A stretch of 64,000 bases of DNA, taken from an uncultured Myxococcaceae bacterium. Lineage in GTDB: Bacteria; Myxococcota_A; Polyangia; Polyangiales; Ga0077539. How positions within the stretch are numbered: position 1 is the first letter of the stretch; every line of letters starts with the position of its first letter. The notes under the pieces are model-generated. The model searched no databases. It had not been told where the DNA came from and was given only the letters and a program-made list of their open reading frames with translations. Positions 46,371 to 57,918 of this stretch are shown piece by piece. The stretch spans positions 1 to 64,000 of the forward strand of contig CAMFHP010000012.1 in NCBI GenBank assembly GCA_945952225.1, written 5' to 3'. Both the position numbers and the translations under genes were made by a program.

Positions 46371-48755
46371 GTGTCGCGCGCCCTGCAAGCACTCTGTCGA
46401 CTCCGCGTTGCGCGAACGCACGCCGTGTGGGGCGTGCTCGCGGTCGCGACGATGGGGTGCCCTGCGCATGTCATCCCGGGGGCGCCGATCGTACGTGAGG
46501 TGAACTTTCGCGGCATTCGCCAAGTCGATGAGGAATCTCTTCGAAACCGCATCGCGCTGCGCGAGACCTCGATGTTCCCCGCGAACCGCCCGCAGTGGGC
46601 GCGATGGTGGCGTTGGTGGTGGGAGGACCCCGAGTACTTCGACGAGACCGCGCTCGTGCGAGACCGCCTGCGTGTGCTGCGGTTTCTACAGGCCCGCGGG
46701 TTCTACGACGCGCAGGTCGCACCGCCGCGCATCCACGAAGACGGGACCGCGCGCGACGTCGACTTCGACGTCACCGAAGGGCGCCCCACCGTCGTCGCCG
46801 ACGTGCGCCTCCGCGGCTGCGAACCGGGGCCGCTGCGTACGATGCCCGAGAGCGGCTGCACCGCGATCCGCGAGCACCTGAACCTTCGCATCGGCGGCGC
46901 GTTCGACGAGGGCACCTTCGCGTCGGACCGCGACCAGGTGGTGGACTTCACCCGCGACGCGGGCTTCGCGACGCCCACCGTCGTGTCGCGCGCGATCGTC
47001 GATCCGTCGCAGCGGCTCGCGTGGATCGAGTACACGCTGCGTCCCGGGCCCGTGAGCCGATTCGGGCAGGTGCACCTGCTCATGACGCCGTCGACGAGTC
47101 CCGTCACGGGCGACGAGCTGCCCAACGGTCTGCCCGTGGCGCCCGTGCTCTCGGCGATCAACATCGAACCGGGGATGCCCTACACGCGCAGGCTCCTCGC
47201 GCGTGCGCAGCAGGCCCTCTTCGACCTCGGCGTGTTCGGCATCGCGCGCCTCGAAGAGGTGCCGCGCGGCGACGGTGTGGTCGACCTCAACGTGATCCTC
47301 TCGCCGGGACGCCTCTGGCGCATGCGCGTCGGCCTCGGCATGCACGCCGACACGACGGTCACGAACCTCCACGCCCTCTTCTCGTTCACGCACCGGAACT
47401 TTCTCGGCGGCATGCGGCGCCTTCGCGTCGACCTGCAGCCGAAGATGTACCTGTCGTCTCTGCTCAGCATCGACCCGACGGCACCCTTCGAGTTCACGCC
47501 GGGTATCTCCGCCGCGGCGGATCTTCAGCAGCCCGAGATGGCCCCGCACGCCACGGGCATCGCGGGCATCGGCTTCGACGTGGGCCCCGATCCGCTCAAC
47601 CCCCTCGTGGGCTATCGGCGCGCGCTCCGCGGCACCATCGGACTCGAGGCGCGCATCTCGCGTGAGGTCACCGGGTCGTTCTACATCCGCACGACCAACG
47701 TCTCGTACCTCACGTATCCGAGCCTGCTCCAGGCCGGTCGCTCCGTGGCCTCGCTCGACGACGATCCGCTGCTCCGTCAGCAGTTCTTCGACCGCAACTA
47801 CGTGCACTTCGAGCAGGCGTTCTCGTGGGATCGCCGCGACAACCCCGCGGCCCCGCGGCGCGGCACGCTGCTCACGCTGAACCTCGCGGAAGGCACGCGC
47901 AGCCCGCTGTCGGACTACACCTTCTTTCGCGCGCAGTTCGAGGGACGCGGCTACCTCCCGATCGGGCGCAACCTCACCTTCGCGGCGCGCGGACTCTTCG
48001 GCGCCATCGTCGGATCGAGCTACTACGCCGAAGGCCCCGCGCGCTGGTATTGGCCCGTGCCGCCCGAGCTCCGCTTCTACTCGGGCGGACCGCAATCGAA
48101 CCGCGGCTACGCGCCGAACCGTGTGGGCCTCGTGGGCTCGTCGTCGCTGCGCGAGCGCGACCCCGGCGCAGCGGCGGCCGACGACCCGAGCCGCTACGTC
48201 GCCATCGGCGGCACGGCGATCTTCGAGAGCTCGTTCGAACTGCGCTGGCAGCCCGGCAAGTTCGGGCTCGTGGCCTTTCTCGACACGAGCAACGTGACGG
48301 GCATCGCGCCCGATCCGTACTTGAACCCTCGCGGCATCAACTACTGCCGCGCGTCGGCGGCGAACCGCGTCGTCGATGCGAACGGCGTGAACGACCGCGA
48401 CTGCAACAACGCCGACCACCGCTCCGACACGGCCGCGCCGCCGCCGCAGCCCCTTCGCGACGCCGTGGGCTCGCTGCTGGAGTTCGCGAGCTGGGATGCG
48501 TTCGTGCGCTCGGTGCACCCGACGCTCGGTGTGGGTGTGCGCTACGCGACGCCGGTCGGTCCCGTGCGTCTCGATGTGGGCATGCGCCTCGCGGACCTCG
48601 GATGCGATCGCACGTCGCGCGAGGTGGCCGCGCAGAACGGGGCCGTCGCGACGGGGGTGCCGAGCTACTACGTGCTGAGCACGCCGCGCTGCGGGTTCCT
48701 CGTGTGGGACAACCTCCCGCTCTCGGTCAACCTCTCGATCGGTGAGGCGTTCTGA
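46371..48755 (+). CDS. Omp85-family outer-membrane protein (TamA/BamA-like) with POTRA domains
   Basis: 794 residues from a GTG. The N-terminal region has a possible lipobox (TMGC), then POTRA-like repeats (VREVNFRGIRQVDEESLRNRI, TVVADVRLRGCEP, VLSAINIEPGMPYTRRLLARA). The C-terminal barrel (from about 325) has the loop-6-like QSNRGYAPN and ends in Phe (SIGEAF), the beta-signal for outer-membrane insertion. The next gene encodes TamB and begins one base into its stop (TGATG), so it most likely acts as TamA. BamA is the alternative, but TamB coupling argues for TamA. Confidence 0.85.
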   Translation: MSRALQALCRLRVARTHAVWGVLAVATMGCPAHVIPGAPIVREVNFRGIRQVDEESLRNRIALRETSMFPANRPQWARWWRWWWEDPEYFDETALVRDRLRVLRFLQARGFYDAQVAPPRIHEDGTARDVDFDVTEGRPTVVADVRLRGCEPGPLRTMPESGCTAIREHLNLRIGGAFDEGTFASDRDQVVDFTRDAGFATPTVVSRAIVDPSQRLAWIEYTLRPGPVSRFGQVHLLMTPSTSPVTGDELPNGLPVAPVLSAINIEPGMPYTRRLLARAQQALFDLGVFGIARLEEVPRGDGVVDLNVILSPGRLWRMRVGLGMHADTTVTNLHALFSFTHRNFLGGMRRLRVDLQPKMYLSSLLSIDPTAPFEFTPGISAAADLQQPEMAPHATGIAGIGFDVGPDPLNPLVGYRRALRGTIGLEARISREVTGSFYIRTTNVSYLTYPSLLQAGRSVASLDDDPLLRQQFFDRNYVHFEQAFSWDRRDNPAAPRRGTLLTLNLAEGTRSPLSDYTFFRAQFEGRGYLPIGRNLTFAARGLFGAIVGSSYYAEGPARWYWPVPPELRFYSGGPQSNRGYAPNRVGLVGSSSLRERDPGAAAADDPSRYVAIGGTAIFESSFELRWQPGKFGLVAFLDTSNVTGIAPDPYLNPRGINYCRASAANRVVDANGVNDRDCNNADHRSDTAAPPPQPLRDAVGSLLEFASWDAFVRSVHPTLGVGVRYATPVGPVRLDVGMRLADLGCDRTSREVAAQNGAVATGVPSYYVLSTPRCGFLVWDNLPLSVNLSIGEAF

Positions 48756-51700
48756 TGGTGCGTCGCGCCGCCGTCGCCCTCGCGCGCATCGTCGTGAGCC
48801 TCGCGCTCGTGGCGCTCTCGCTCGTCGCGCATCTCCCCACGCGCGGCGGACTCCTCGCGCTCCGTGACGTGCTCGCGATCGTGCTGCCGGGCAATGTGCC
48901 AGGGCATCTGCGCATCGGGTCCATCGACCGGCTCGCTTCGGACGAGATCCGCGTCTCGCAGGTGCGCTACGCCGACGAGGCCGACGCACCGCTGCTCGAA
49001 GACGCCACGGTGCGCATCCGTCCCGCGTCGTCGCTTGTGGGCGCGCTGTTTCGCGGCGCGCCGATGCCGCCCATCGAAGTGCACGCGCGAAGGGTCTGGG
49101 CGCGCGTTCCGTTCTTCACGCCGACGCCGCCGCCGCAGGCCGGTGTGGCGCCTCCGCCGCCGCCGACGCAGCCCACGCGACTGCCCGCGATCCGGGTGAC
49201 CGTCGACGAAATGCGCGGCGCGATTCCCGGTGTGGAGCTCGCAGGCCGCGGCATCACGCTCGACCTCGGTGTGACGGCGGGTGACCAGACCGCGCTGGAG
49301 TTCCGCCGACTCGGCATGACCCTCGACGTGATGGGCCTCCAGAACGAGCGCGTGGAGCTGCGAGGTCGCATGGTGACCGGCACGCCGCTGCGCCTCGATG
49401 CAGCGGTTTCACTGCGAGGTCCTTCGCTCAACTGCGACGCGCGTGCGAACACCGACGACGCAGGGCTGCTCCGCGCGCACCTCGGCGACTGCGTGCTCGG
49501 CGCCGACGGGCTCAACACCCTCGCGCGCCGCGATGCGCAGAACCGCCTCGATCTCGCGCTCTCGATCCGTGAGCTCCAGGCCGACGCCACCGCCGAGGGC
49601 GCGTGGCGCGTGCGCACCGCGCTCCGCGTGAACGATCAGCCCGTGGAGGCCGAGGCGCTCGTGAGCCCCGCGTCGCAGACCGCCGACGTGTCGCTCCACC
49701 ACTTCGACGCGCGACGGTTGATGGCCACTGCGCCGGTGACCGATCTCGACGGCGTGGTGCACCTCGAACGCCACGTCGAGGGCGACACACAACGCTTCGT
49801 CGTCGACACCTCGCGCCTCGTGGCTGCGGCGTCGGAGGTGCCTGTTCCGCCCGTGCGACTCGCGGCCCACCTCGAACGTTCGCTGCTCACCATCGACGAA
49901 CTCACGTCGCCCGACATCGGACTGCGCGCGAACGGAAGCGTCGACCTCGAAGGCGGCGCCTCGACGCTGCATGCCGTCGCCGACCTCGAGACGAACGACC
50001 TCTCGCGCTATCCGTGGGTCGCGGGCAGAGCCTCGGGCGGGCTCCGCGTGCACGCCGAGGTGAACGGACAGGGCGGACGCTTCGAAGCGCGGGCGCGTGG
50101 CACGGCGCAGCGGCTCCGCGTGGCGACGGCGCGCGTGGCGTCGGCGAGCTTCGACCTCACGGGCGTGTGGGCGGACGGGCGCGCGACGGTCGACAGCACG
50201 GTGATCGCGCGGCAGCTCTCGGTGCCGGGCACGGTGGGTCCCGCCGATGTGACCGTTCACGCGCAGGGCGATCCGCAGGGGCGGCTGCGCGCGCGGGTGA
50301 TGGCGCAGGGCGACGGGCTGCTCACGGCGCTCGGTCCGCGCGCGGCGGGCTCGTCGGGCGACACGCGCGTCAACGCGGACCTCGACCTCGACCTGTCCCA
50401 TCCCGAGGCGCCGCGCGTGCGGGTCACGCAGTCGAACCTCACGCTCCGCGGTGTGCGCGCGCGGGTGTCGGGCGACGTCGCGATGCTCCGCGGTGCGCGC
50501 GCGGGATCGCTCCCCCACGGCCGCGTGCGCGTCGAGACTGAAGGCCACGGCAACATCGCGGTGGAGCTCACCTCGCAGCGCATCGCCGCGAACCTCGGCG
50601 CCCTCGACCTCGCGTGGCTGCGTCCGCTCGTGCCGGGAATGCCTGCGCTCTCGGGCATTGCGGACGGTGTCGTCGACATCAACCCGCGTGACCTCCGTTC
50701 GGCGCGCGCGTCGCTGTGGCTCTCTCGCGCATCGATGGCGCCGGTCGGAGATTTCTCTGCGCGCGTCGAGCTCACGCCCGAGGGCGGCGCGTCGACGATG
50801 CACCTCGCCCTCGAATCGACGCGCGCGGGCGTCACGGCGGGGCGTCATCCCGGCGTCGATGCGACGGTGCACCTCGCGATGCCGCGGCAGGGCGCGGGCG
50901 CCGACGCGTGGTTCGATGCGTTCCAGTCGTTTCACATCGTGATCGACGAGATCGACCTCGCCGCGTGGAACGACCTGATGCCCACGGGCCTCGGCGCGCA
51001 GGGTCGCGCGAAGCTCGTGCTCGACGGCGTGCGCCCCTCGGCCTCGCAGCCGCTCCACACCGAGCTCAGCGTCGAGGCGCGCAACCTCACGGGAGGCCTT
51101 CGTCTCGCGGGAAGGCTCGTGCCCGCGACGGTGCCCATGACCCTCCGGGTGGCCGCGTGCCTCGACACGCGACGTCCGGTGCTCGACGAGTCCGAGACGC
51201 AGGTGCGCATCGCGCTTGCGCCGTGGCACCAGGCCGATCCCGAGCCCGAGGCCCGCGGGTGTCGTGCGCCAGAACCGCTGCTCCCGCGCTCGCTCGTTGC
51301 GTTCGATGGCGGACTCACGGGGCCGTGGTTCTCGTCGCTCCGTGACGCCGCACAGCAGCTCCGCAGCCCCTCGCGACGCCTTGATGCCGCGACGCAGGAG
51401 CGACTGCGGCGCACGACGGTGAACCTCCGCGCGCTTGTGGGTCCGGTGCTCCGTGCGGAGTGGCCGTTCCGCGCGGTGCCCGTGGTGGGTGCCGATGGAC
51501 GTCCGCGGATGCTCCAGGCGCCCGACGTGCCCGCCGATGCGATGGTGCGTCTCGAAGCGACGGCATCGGGCCCTGCGCTCAATCTCGGCAGCGAGGTGAA
51601 CCTCGATCTGCGCACGGGATCGCTCGCGCAGGCGGGCATCGACGAGCCCATCGAGGCACACCTTCTCGCGAGCCTCCGCCCCGCAACGAATGACACCCTG

Positions 51701-53629
51701 CTCGGTCACGTGAACGCGCAGGTCGATGGTGCGATCCTGCTGTCGCCCAACGCGCCGGTCGACGAGCGCGGGCAGTTCGCGCTCTCGTTCCGTGGTCACG
51801 GCAACGGCGCCTCGCTGCTCTCGGGCAGCACCGACGCCGCGGTGGTCGATGTGTTCGAAGTCGACACCTCGTCGCTCGCGCTCCAGCGCTTCGCGTGGGC
51901 CCGTACGCGGGGCATGCGCGGCGCGGCGGCGCTGTCGTTCAACCTCCGCGACAACGGCCGTCACGGGGCCTCTGCGTGGGTGCGCCTGTCGGATCTGCGC
52001 GCCCGCCTCGGAGGCGACGACGAGCGACGCGAGACGCCGCCCGTCGCGATGTACACCGACCTGCGCCTCGTGCCCGCCGCGGGGGGATGGACCCTCCGCA
52101 CGTGCCTCCACGCGACGACGGCGCAGTCGCAGCCGACGTGCGACGCCACGGCCTCTGCGCCGCCCGACGGAGAGTCTGCGCTCGTGGCCCTCGCGACGGT
52201 GCCCGTGCAGGGCTCGCTCTTCGCGCCGCAGGTGGTCGCACGCGAGGCCGAGGTGCGCGCCGACGCGCGGCGGTTCCGCCTGGAGACGCTCACGCCGCTC
52301 GTGCGAGACGACAACATCGCGGGCATCGCGGGCGCGCTCGAAGCCTCGCTGCGTTGGGACGGACGGCGCCCCGAAGCGCTCGCGAGCGCCGTGCGGGTCT
52401 CGGGCGGACGCGCAGAGGTGATCTCCCTCGGCGAACCGCTCCGTGAGCTCGAAATGGATCTCCGCGTGGATGGCGCGCGCGCGACGCTCACGACCCTCGA
52501 CGCCGACATCGGACGCGGACACATCGCGGTGCACGGCGGCGCCACGCTCGACGGGCTCCTCGCGACGCTCACCGGTCGCACGGCGCAGGGCCCCGCGGTG
52601 CACATGGAGCTCGCCGGCGAGACGCGGCAGATGCCCCTCGGCGTGGAGGGCAACACCTACGGCTGGGTCGATGGAACCATTCGCTACACGATGGATTTCG
52701 CGGGTGACGGCGCCAACGGCAACCTCGCCATCGAGCGCGCGTCGATCCTCTTGAAGGAGGAGCAATCACGCGACCTCCAGTCGCTCTCGCCGGACCGCGA
52801 TGTGTTCATTCTCGGGCGCACGGTGGTGGCCGCGAACCGCGCGGCGGCGGCGTACCCGATGAGCGTGAGCTTCGAGACCGAGACCCCCATGTGGATCCGT
52901 CGCAGCGACCTCGCGGTGGCCCTCCGCGCGCGCGGCGACGTGCGGCGCGAGCGCGCGGGCTGGGGCGTCGCGGGCATCGTGGAGCAGGCCAACACGCAGA
53001 GCTGGTTCTCGGTGCTCGGCAAGCGCTTCGAACTCGATCGCATGCGCGTGGTGCTCGAAGGCGGCGTCGCGATCAATCCGCAGCTCGACATCGCGGCGCA
53101 CCACGACTCGACGACGCTCGGACGGCTCACGGCCACCGTGGGCGGCAGGCTCCGCACACCCACGATGGCCTTCGGATCGGTGAACTACCCCGACGCCACG
53201 CAGGCGGAGATCCTCGCGATGATCGCGCTCGGGCGCCGTGATTCGCAGGGCGCCAGCGGCGACAGCGACCTCGGCGCGCAGGCAGGGACGCAGTTCGCGT
53301 CGCTCCTCACCGCGCTCACGCTGGGCACGGTGAACTCGGGGCTCTCGCGCACGGGAGGCTTTCTCCCGACGATCATTCTGGAGCCCGGTCAGGGCACCAC
53401 GTCGGGGCGCTACGGAGCCGGCGTGTCGCTCGGTCCGCGGTTCTATCTCCAGGCCACCTACGGCGCGGCGTCGAACGCGCTCGGCCAGGTGAACTCGTCG
53501 CAGGTGTTCCGCGTGCTGCTGGAGATGGCGATCTCGCAGGCGTGGTCGGCGTCGGCCTTCGGCGATGTGGGACGCAGCGAGGGCGGCACGCAGGGCGCCG
53601 CGGGCTTCGACGTGTTCTGGTCGCCCTGA
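48755..53629 (+). CDS. tamB: TamB-family translocation/assembly module protein (AsmA-like bridge)
   Basis: 1624 residues. An N-terminal membrane helix (ARIVVSLALVALSLVAHLP) is followed by a very long beta-rich, repeat-like body and the C-terminal DUF490 domain, recognisable by FGSVNYPDATQAEILAMIALG and the closing FYLQATYGAASNALG...VFRVLLEMAISQAWSASAFGD. These proteins span the periplasm as a hydrophobic groove and carry lipids or barrel proteins to the outer membrane. It is coupled to the Omp85 gene upstream (1-bp overlap). A Pro-rich loop (about 125-150) lies early in the body. Confidence 0.92.
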   Translation: MVRRAAVALARIVVSLALVALSLVAHLPTRGGLLALRDVLAIVLPGNVPGHLRIGSIDRLASDEIRVSQVRYADEADAPLLEDATVRIRPASSLVGALFRGAPMPPIEVHARRVWARVPFFTPTPPPQAGVAPPPPPTQPTRLPAIRVTVDEMRGAIPGVELAGRGITLDLGVTAGDQTALEFRRLGMTLDVMGLQNERVELRGRMVTGTPLRLDAAVSLRGPSLNCDARANTDDAGLLRAHLGDCVLGADGLNTLARRDAQNRLDLALSIRELQADATAEGAWRVRTALRVNDQPVEAEALVSPASQTADVSLHHFDARRLMATAPVTDLDGVVHLERHVEGDTQRFVVDTSRLVAAASEVPVPPVRLAAHLERSLLTIDELTSPDIGLRANGSVDLEGGASTLHAVADLETNDLSRYPWVAGRASGGLRVHAEVNGQGGRFEARARGTAQRLRVATARVASASFDLTGVWADGRATVDSTVIARQLSVPGTVGPADVTVHAQGDPQGRLRARVMAQGDGLLTALGPRAAGSSGDTRVNADLDLDLSHPEAPRVRVTQSNLTLRGVRARVSGDVAMLRGARAGSLPHGRVRVETEGHGNIAVELTSQRIAANLGALDLAWLRPLVPGMPALSGIADGVVDINPRDLRSARASLWLSRASMAPVGDFSARVELTPEGGASTMHLALESTRAGVTAGRHPGVDATVHLAMPRQGAGADAWFDAFQSFHIVIDEIDLAAWNDLMPTGLGAQGRAKLVLDGVRPSASQPLHTELSVEARNLTGGLRLAGRLVPATVPMTLRVAACLDTRRPVLDESETQVRIALAPWHQADPEPEARGCRAPEPLLPRSLVAFDGGLTGPWFSSLRDAAQQLRSPSRRLDAATQERLRRTTVNLRALVGPVLRAEWPFRAVPVVGADGRPRMLQAPDVPADAMVRLEATASGPALNLGSEVNLDLRTGSLAQAGIDEPIEAHLLASLRPATNDTLLGHVNAQVDGAILLSPNAPVDERGQFALSFRGHGNGASLLSGSTDAAVVDVFEVDTSSLALQRFAWARTRGMRGAAALSFNLRDNGRHGASAWVRLSDLRARLGGDDERRETPPVAMYTDLRLVPAAGGWTLRTCLHATTAQSQPTCDATASAPPDGESALVALATVPVQGSLFAPQVVAREAEVRADARRFRLETLTPLVRDDNIAGIAGALEASLRWDGRRPEALASAVRVSGGRAEVISLGEPLRELEMDLRVDGARATLTTLDADIGRGHIAVHGGATLDGLLATLTGRTAQGPAVHMELAGETRQMPLGVEGNTYGWVDGTIRYTMDFAGDGANGNLAIERASILLKEEQSRDLQSLSPDRDVFILGRTVVAANRAAAAYPMSVSFETETPMWIRRSDLAVALRARGDVRRERAGWGVAGIVEQANTQSWFSVLGKRFELDRMRVVLEGGVAINPQLDIAAHHDSTTLGRLTATVGGRLRTPTMAFGSVNYPDATQAEILAMIALGRRDSQGASGDSDLGAQAGTQFASLLTALTLGTVNSGLSRTGGFLPTIILEPGQGTTSGRYGAGVSLGPRFYLQATYGAASNALGQVNSSQVFRVLLEMAISQAWSASAFGDVGRSEGGTQGAAGFDVFWSP

Positions 53630-53647
53630 GAGGGTGTTGACGCGCGG

Positions 53648-54627
53648 TCAGAGCGAGAGGGTCTGACGCAGGCGCTCCAGCATGAGGAGCGCGGTGAGGT
53701 TGCGGACGTTGTATCCGAAGCGCAGCGCGGCGTCGGTGAAGACCGCGGCCGACGCGTTGCCGCTACCCGTGGTGTAGACCGACGGGTGCACGTTGTCGGG
53801 GTCGATGCCCTGGTGGGGAAGGCCCTGAAGCGCCGCCCAGAACTCCAGCAGCGGCAGGCGACGCTCGTTGGCCACGCGACGGATTACGCCGTTGATCGCG
53901 AGCCCTCGCGCGCCCGCTTCGGCGCTGCTGAGCTGGTCGGGGATCGTGCTCATCACGAGCACCACGTGGCGCGCCTCGACGCGGTCGACCACGTCGCGCA
54001 GGTCGCGCTCGTAGGCCTCCACCGTCGATCGTTCTGCGTCGTTGGTGCCGATCATCAGGATCGCGAAGGCCGCGCGCGTCGCATCGAGTTCGCGCTCCAC
54101 GGGCACGACACCGTCGGCGGCGAGGAGTGCGCGCACGGTCCACCCCGCGGTGGCCGACACGCTCGACCGCGTGAACGAGTTGTTCTCCGCGTCGCCGAAG
54201 GAGTACCGGCGAAAGTACGCGATCGTGGGTTCGAGGCGCGTCCACGGGCCGAGCTCGTACCAGCCGTGGCCCACGTCTTTGAGAAAGCTCCCCGACTCGG
54301 TGATCGAGTCACCGAGCTTCGAAAACACGTTGTTTCGCAGGCCCGCGCGCTGCCCCTCGGCGTACACCGCGCGCACGTGGGCGAGCGTCGCGTCGTCGAA
54401 GGGAACGATCGCCGCCTCGAATCGCTGCGCCGCAGGAAGCGCCGCGATGGCATCGGCCGAAGGCGCAGACGCGGCATCGGTGACGGGCGTCGGCGTGGGC
54501 GTTCCCGTTGCGTCGCTGCGCGCGGCCACGTCGGAGGGGATCACGGTGGTGGTGTTGCCCGCGGGCGCGGCCGCGGGGCGCGAGCAGGCCGCGAGCGAGG
54601 CGGCCACGAACAGTGCAGCGATGCGCA

Positions 54628-54631
<4 letters not shown>
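53648..54631 (-). CDS. SGNH/GDSL-hydrolase lipoprotein
   Basis: 327 residues from a GTG overlapping the glmM stop (GTGA; an ATG one codon on is also possible). The lipobox is LAAC. After an Ala/Thr-rich spacer the SGNH fold shows block [11 protein letters not shown] (Ser nucleophile), block [11 protein letters not shown] and block V DPDNVHPS (catalytic Asp/His). Such secreted esterases deacetylate glycans, lipids or peptidoglycan-linked sugars; the coupling to glmM suggests a cell-wall link. It is the last gene of the long minus-strand operon and converges with tamB. Confidence 0.8.
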
Positions 54632-56013
<1,382 letters not shown>

Positions 56014-56032
56014 AGGGCGCGGACGATACAAC

Positions 56033-56986
56033 CTAACGTGCGGGCACGACGAGAATCTCCGCGGGGTGCAGGGCTCCGGGGCTCGCACCTTCGGGCAACG
56101 GACGCACCTCGACGGGCACGCTCACGGGACCGCGCGCGGGCTCCAGGGTGGAGAGGTCGACGACGGGCACCACCTGTGACGGGAGCAGCCGATCGACCAC
56201 CGCGGGCTCGCCGCGCACGACCACGTCGACCACGGGCGGACGCAACGTTCCGCGGCCTCCGACGGCGGTGACCGTGAGTCGGTCGAAGCGGCGCTCGTAC
56301 ACGCTCGCGACGATCTCGAAGCTCACGCGCACGCCGCGGGCGTTGTCGAACTCCACGCCCGTACGCGGCGCTTCCAGGGGAATGCGGCGCTCGTAACGCC
56401 CGGGTGCGAGGCCCGATGCGTCGAGGGGTTCGGTGCGCACCGACACCATGGGCTCGACGTAGAGCGACGCGCCGCGGACGCGCACGTGCGAGGGCTCGAC
56501 CTCGACATGCTCGACATGGGTGCGCGGCGGGAGCGACCCCACGATCGACGTGTGCACGGCGATGGAGCGCTCCGTCATCGTGTCCCATTGGAGCGGAATC
56601 ACATCGGGCGTGAACGCGAGCAGGTCGGCGCCGGCGGGGAGCGTGAGCTGCTCTGGCGTGAGGCGTACGGCGCGCGCGTGGCCTTCGCGCAGGTCGATCT
56701 GGAGAGGTCCGAGGTCGTCGACGCGCAGCGGACCGAGCACCGAGGGCGCGCCCCGCAGCGTCACGCGCACCTTGTCGGGCAGCGTCGAGAGCAGCACCGG
56801 GCTCCCGTTCTGCGGCACCGGAAGCACGAAGGTCGCAGGCACATCGAGGCTGCGCTGCACGTTGCCCGACCCGCGCACGGCGCCGAAGAGCATCACCGCG
56901 ATGACGAACGACGCGACCTTGAGCCCAAGGTTCTCGGTGAAGGCCTCACGGAGCGAGAGTGACAAGCGTGGCGGACGGAGTTCCAT
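56033..56986 (-). CDS. YbbR-domain protein (CdaR-like)
   Basis: 317 residues: one N-terminal transmembrane helix ([14 protein letters not shown]), then exported repeats of YbbR type. Each has a strand pair such as [16 protein letters not shown] with a following P-x-x-VxVRG-like turn ([32 protein letters not shown]). About three domains fit. CdaR proteins regulate the diadenylate cyclase CdaA. It lies 5 bp after cdaA and 19 bp before glmM. Confidence 0.85.
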   Translation of the reverse strand: MELRPPRLSLSLREAFTENLGLKVASFVIAVMLFGAVRGSGNVQRSLDVPATFVLPVPQNGSPVLLSTLPDKVRVTLRGAPSVLGPLRVDDLGPLQIDLREGHARAVRLTPEQLTLPAGADLLAFTPDVIPLQWDTMTERSIAVHTSIVGSLPPRTHVEHVEVEPSHVRVRGASLYVEPMVSVRTEPLDASGLAPGRYERRIPLEAPRTGVEFDNARGVRVSFEIVASVYERRFDRLTVTAVGGRGTLRPPVVDVVVRGEPAVVDRLLPSQVVPVVDLSTLEPARGPVSVPVEVRPLPEGASPGALHPAEILVVPAR

Positions 56987-56991
56987 CGCGG

Positions 56992-57918
56992 TCAGCCCTG
57001 CGTGGTGGGCGCGTCGGAGGGGCCGTTGTCGTTGGCGGGCGTCTCGGCGACGTCGGGCGTCGCAGGCGGCGGCGGCAGTCGCGAGATGCGCGGCTGCTCC
57101 TCGTTGCGGGCCTTCATGAGCGCCGCGGCCTGGCGCTTCGAATAGAACAGACCGTAGAGCGCACGACGCAGCGACTCGGCGTCGAGGTCGCGCACGATGT
57201 TGCCGTTGAAGCAGAGCGAGACCTTCGCGCGCTCCTCGCTCACGACCACCACCACCGCGTCGGTCTCTTCGGAGATGCCGATGGCCGCGCGGTGTCGCGT
57301 GCCAAGCCGGCGGTCGACCGACCCGTTGCCCGTGAGCGGAAGAAACCCTCCGGCCTTCCACACGCGCGCGCTCTTGATGATCACCGCGCCGTCGTGGAGC
57401 GGGTTCTCGTAGGCGGGCAGAAAGATCGTGTAGAGCAGCTCGCTCGTGACGGCCGCGTCGAGCACCGTGCCCTGCGACACGAAGTCGTCGAGGGTGGCCT
57501 CGCGCTCGAACACGATGAGCGCGCCGAGGCCGCGCTGTGCGAGGAGCGACGCCGCAGCCACCACCTCATCGACCGCGTTCGACTCCTCGCCGCGACGCCA
57601 GCGAAAGAGGAACGGTCGATTGCCCACGCGCATGAGCGCGCGGCGAATGTCGCCCTGAAAGATCACCACCACGAGCAGCAGGATCGACGTGAGAAAGCGA
57701 TCGAGCAGCGTGTACGCGGTGACGAGCCCGAGGCGCTGCGCGACGAAGTACGCGACGCCCAGAATGAGCATCCCCTGCCCCACCTGGAGCGCGCGCGTTC
57801 CACGGAGAAAGAGCAGCAGGCGGTACACCGCGTAGGCGACCACCGTCACGTCGACGAAGTCGCGCAGCATCGCCGTGAGCGGACGCTGCGCGAAGAGCGA
57901 GAGGAGCCCCTCGATCAC
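56992..57918 (-). CDS. cdaA: diadenylate cyclase (cyclic-di-AMP synthase)
   Basis: 308 residues from a GTG overlapping the folP stop (GTGA). Three transmembrane segments (within about 1-87) precede the DAC catalytic domain with the diagnostic motifs LHDGAVII (Asp-Gly-Ala, 176-178) and GTRHRAAIG (RHR, 208-210). It makes c-di-AMP from two ATP. A Pro-rich tail of about 40 residues follows. The gene order cdaA-ybbR-glmM is the classical one of Firmicutes; finding it intact in a diderm, joined to ftsH and folP, is noteworthy. Confidence 0.92.
   Translation of the reverse strand: MIEGLLSLFAQRPLTAMLRDFVDVTVVAYAVYRLLLFLRGTRALQVGQGMLILGVAYFVAQRLGLVTAYTLLDRFLTSILLLVVVIFQGDIRRALMRVGNRPFLFRWRRGEESNAVDEVVAAASLLAQRGLGALIVFEREATLDDFVSQGTVLDAAVTSELLYTIFLPAYENPLHDGAVIIKSARVWKAGGFLPLTGNGSVDRRLGTRHRAAIGISEETDAVVVVVSEERAKVSLCFNGNIVRDLDAESLRRALYGLFYSKRQAAALMKARNEEQPRISRLPPPPATPDVAETPANDNGPSDAPTTQG

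Noticed and set aside
46686-48989. A 767-codon open frame on the minus strand across the Omp85 gene
   Set aside because: The opposite strand holds POTRA repeats and a C-terminal Phe barrel signal; the antisense product is Arg/His-rich noise.
49409-52765. A 1118-codon open frame on the minus strand across tamB
   Set aside because: It mirrors tamB codon positions (GC-rich third bases keep the opposite frame open). Its product is low-complexity Arg/His/Glu/Ala with no domain, while the plus strand encodes a clear TamB.
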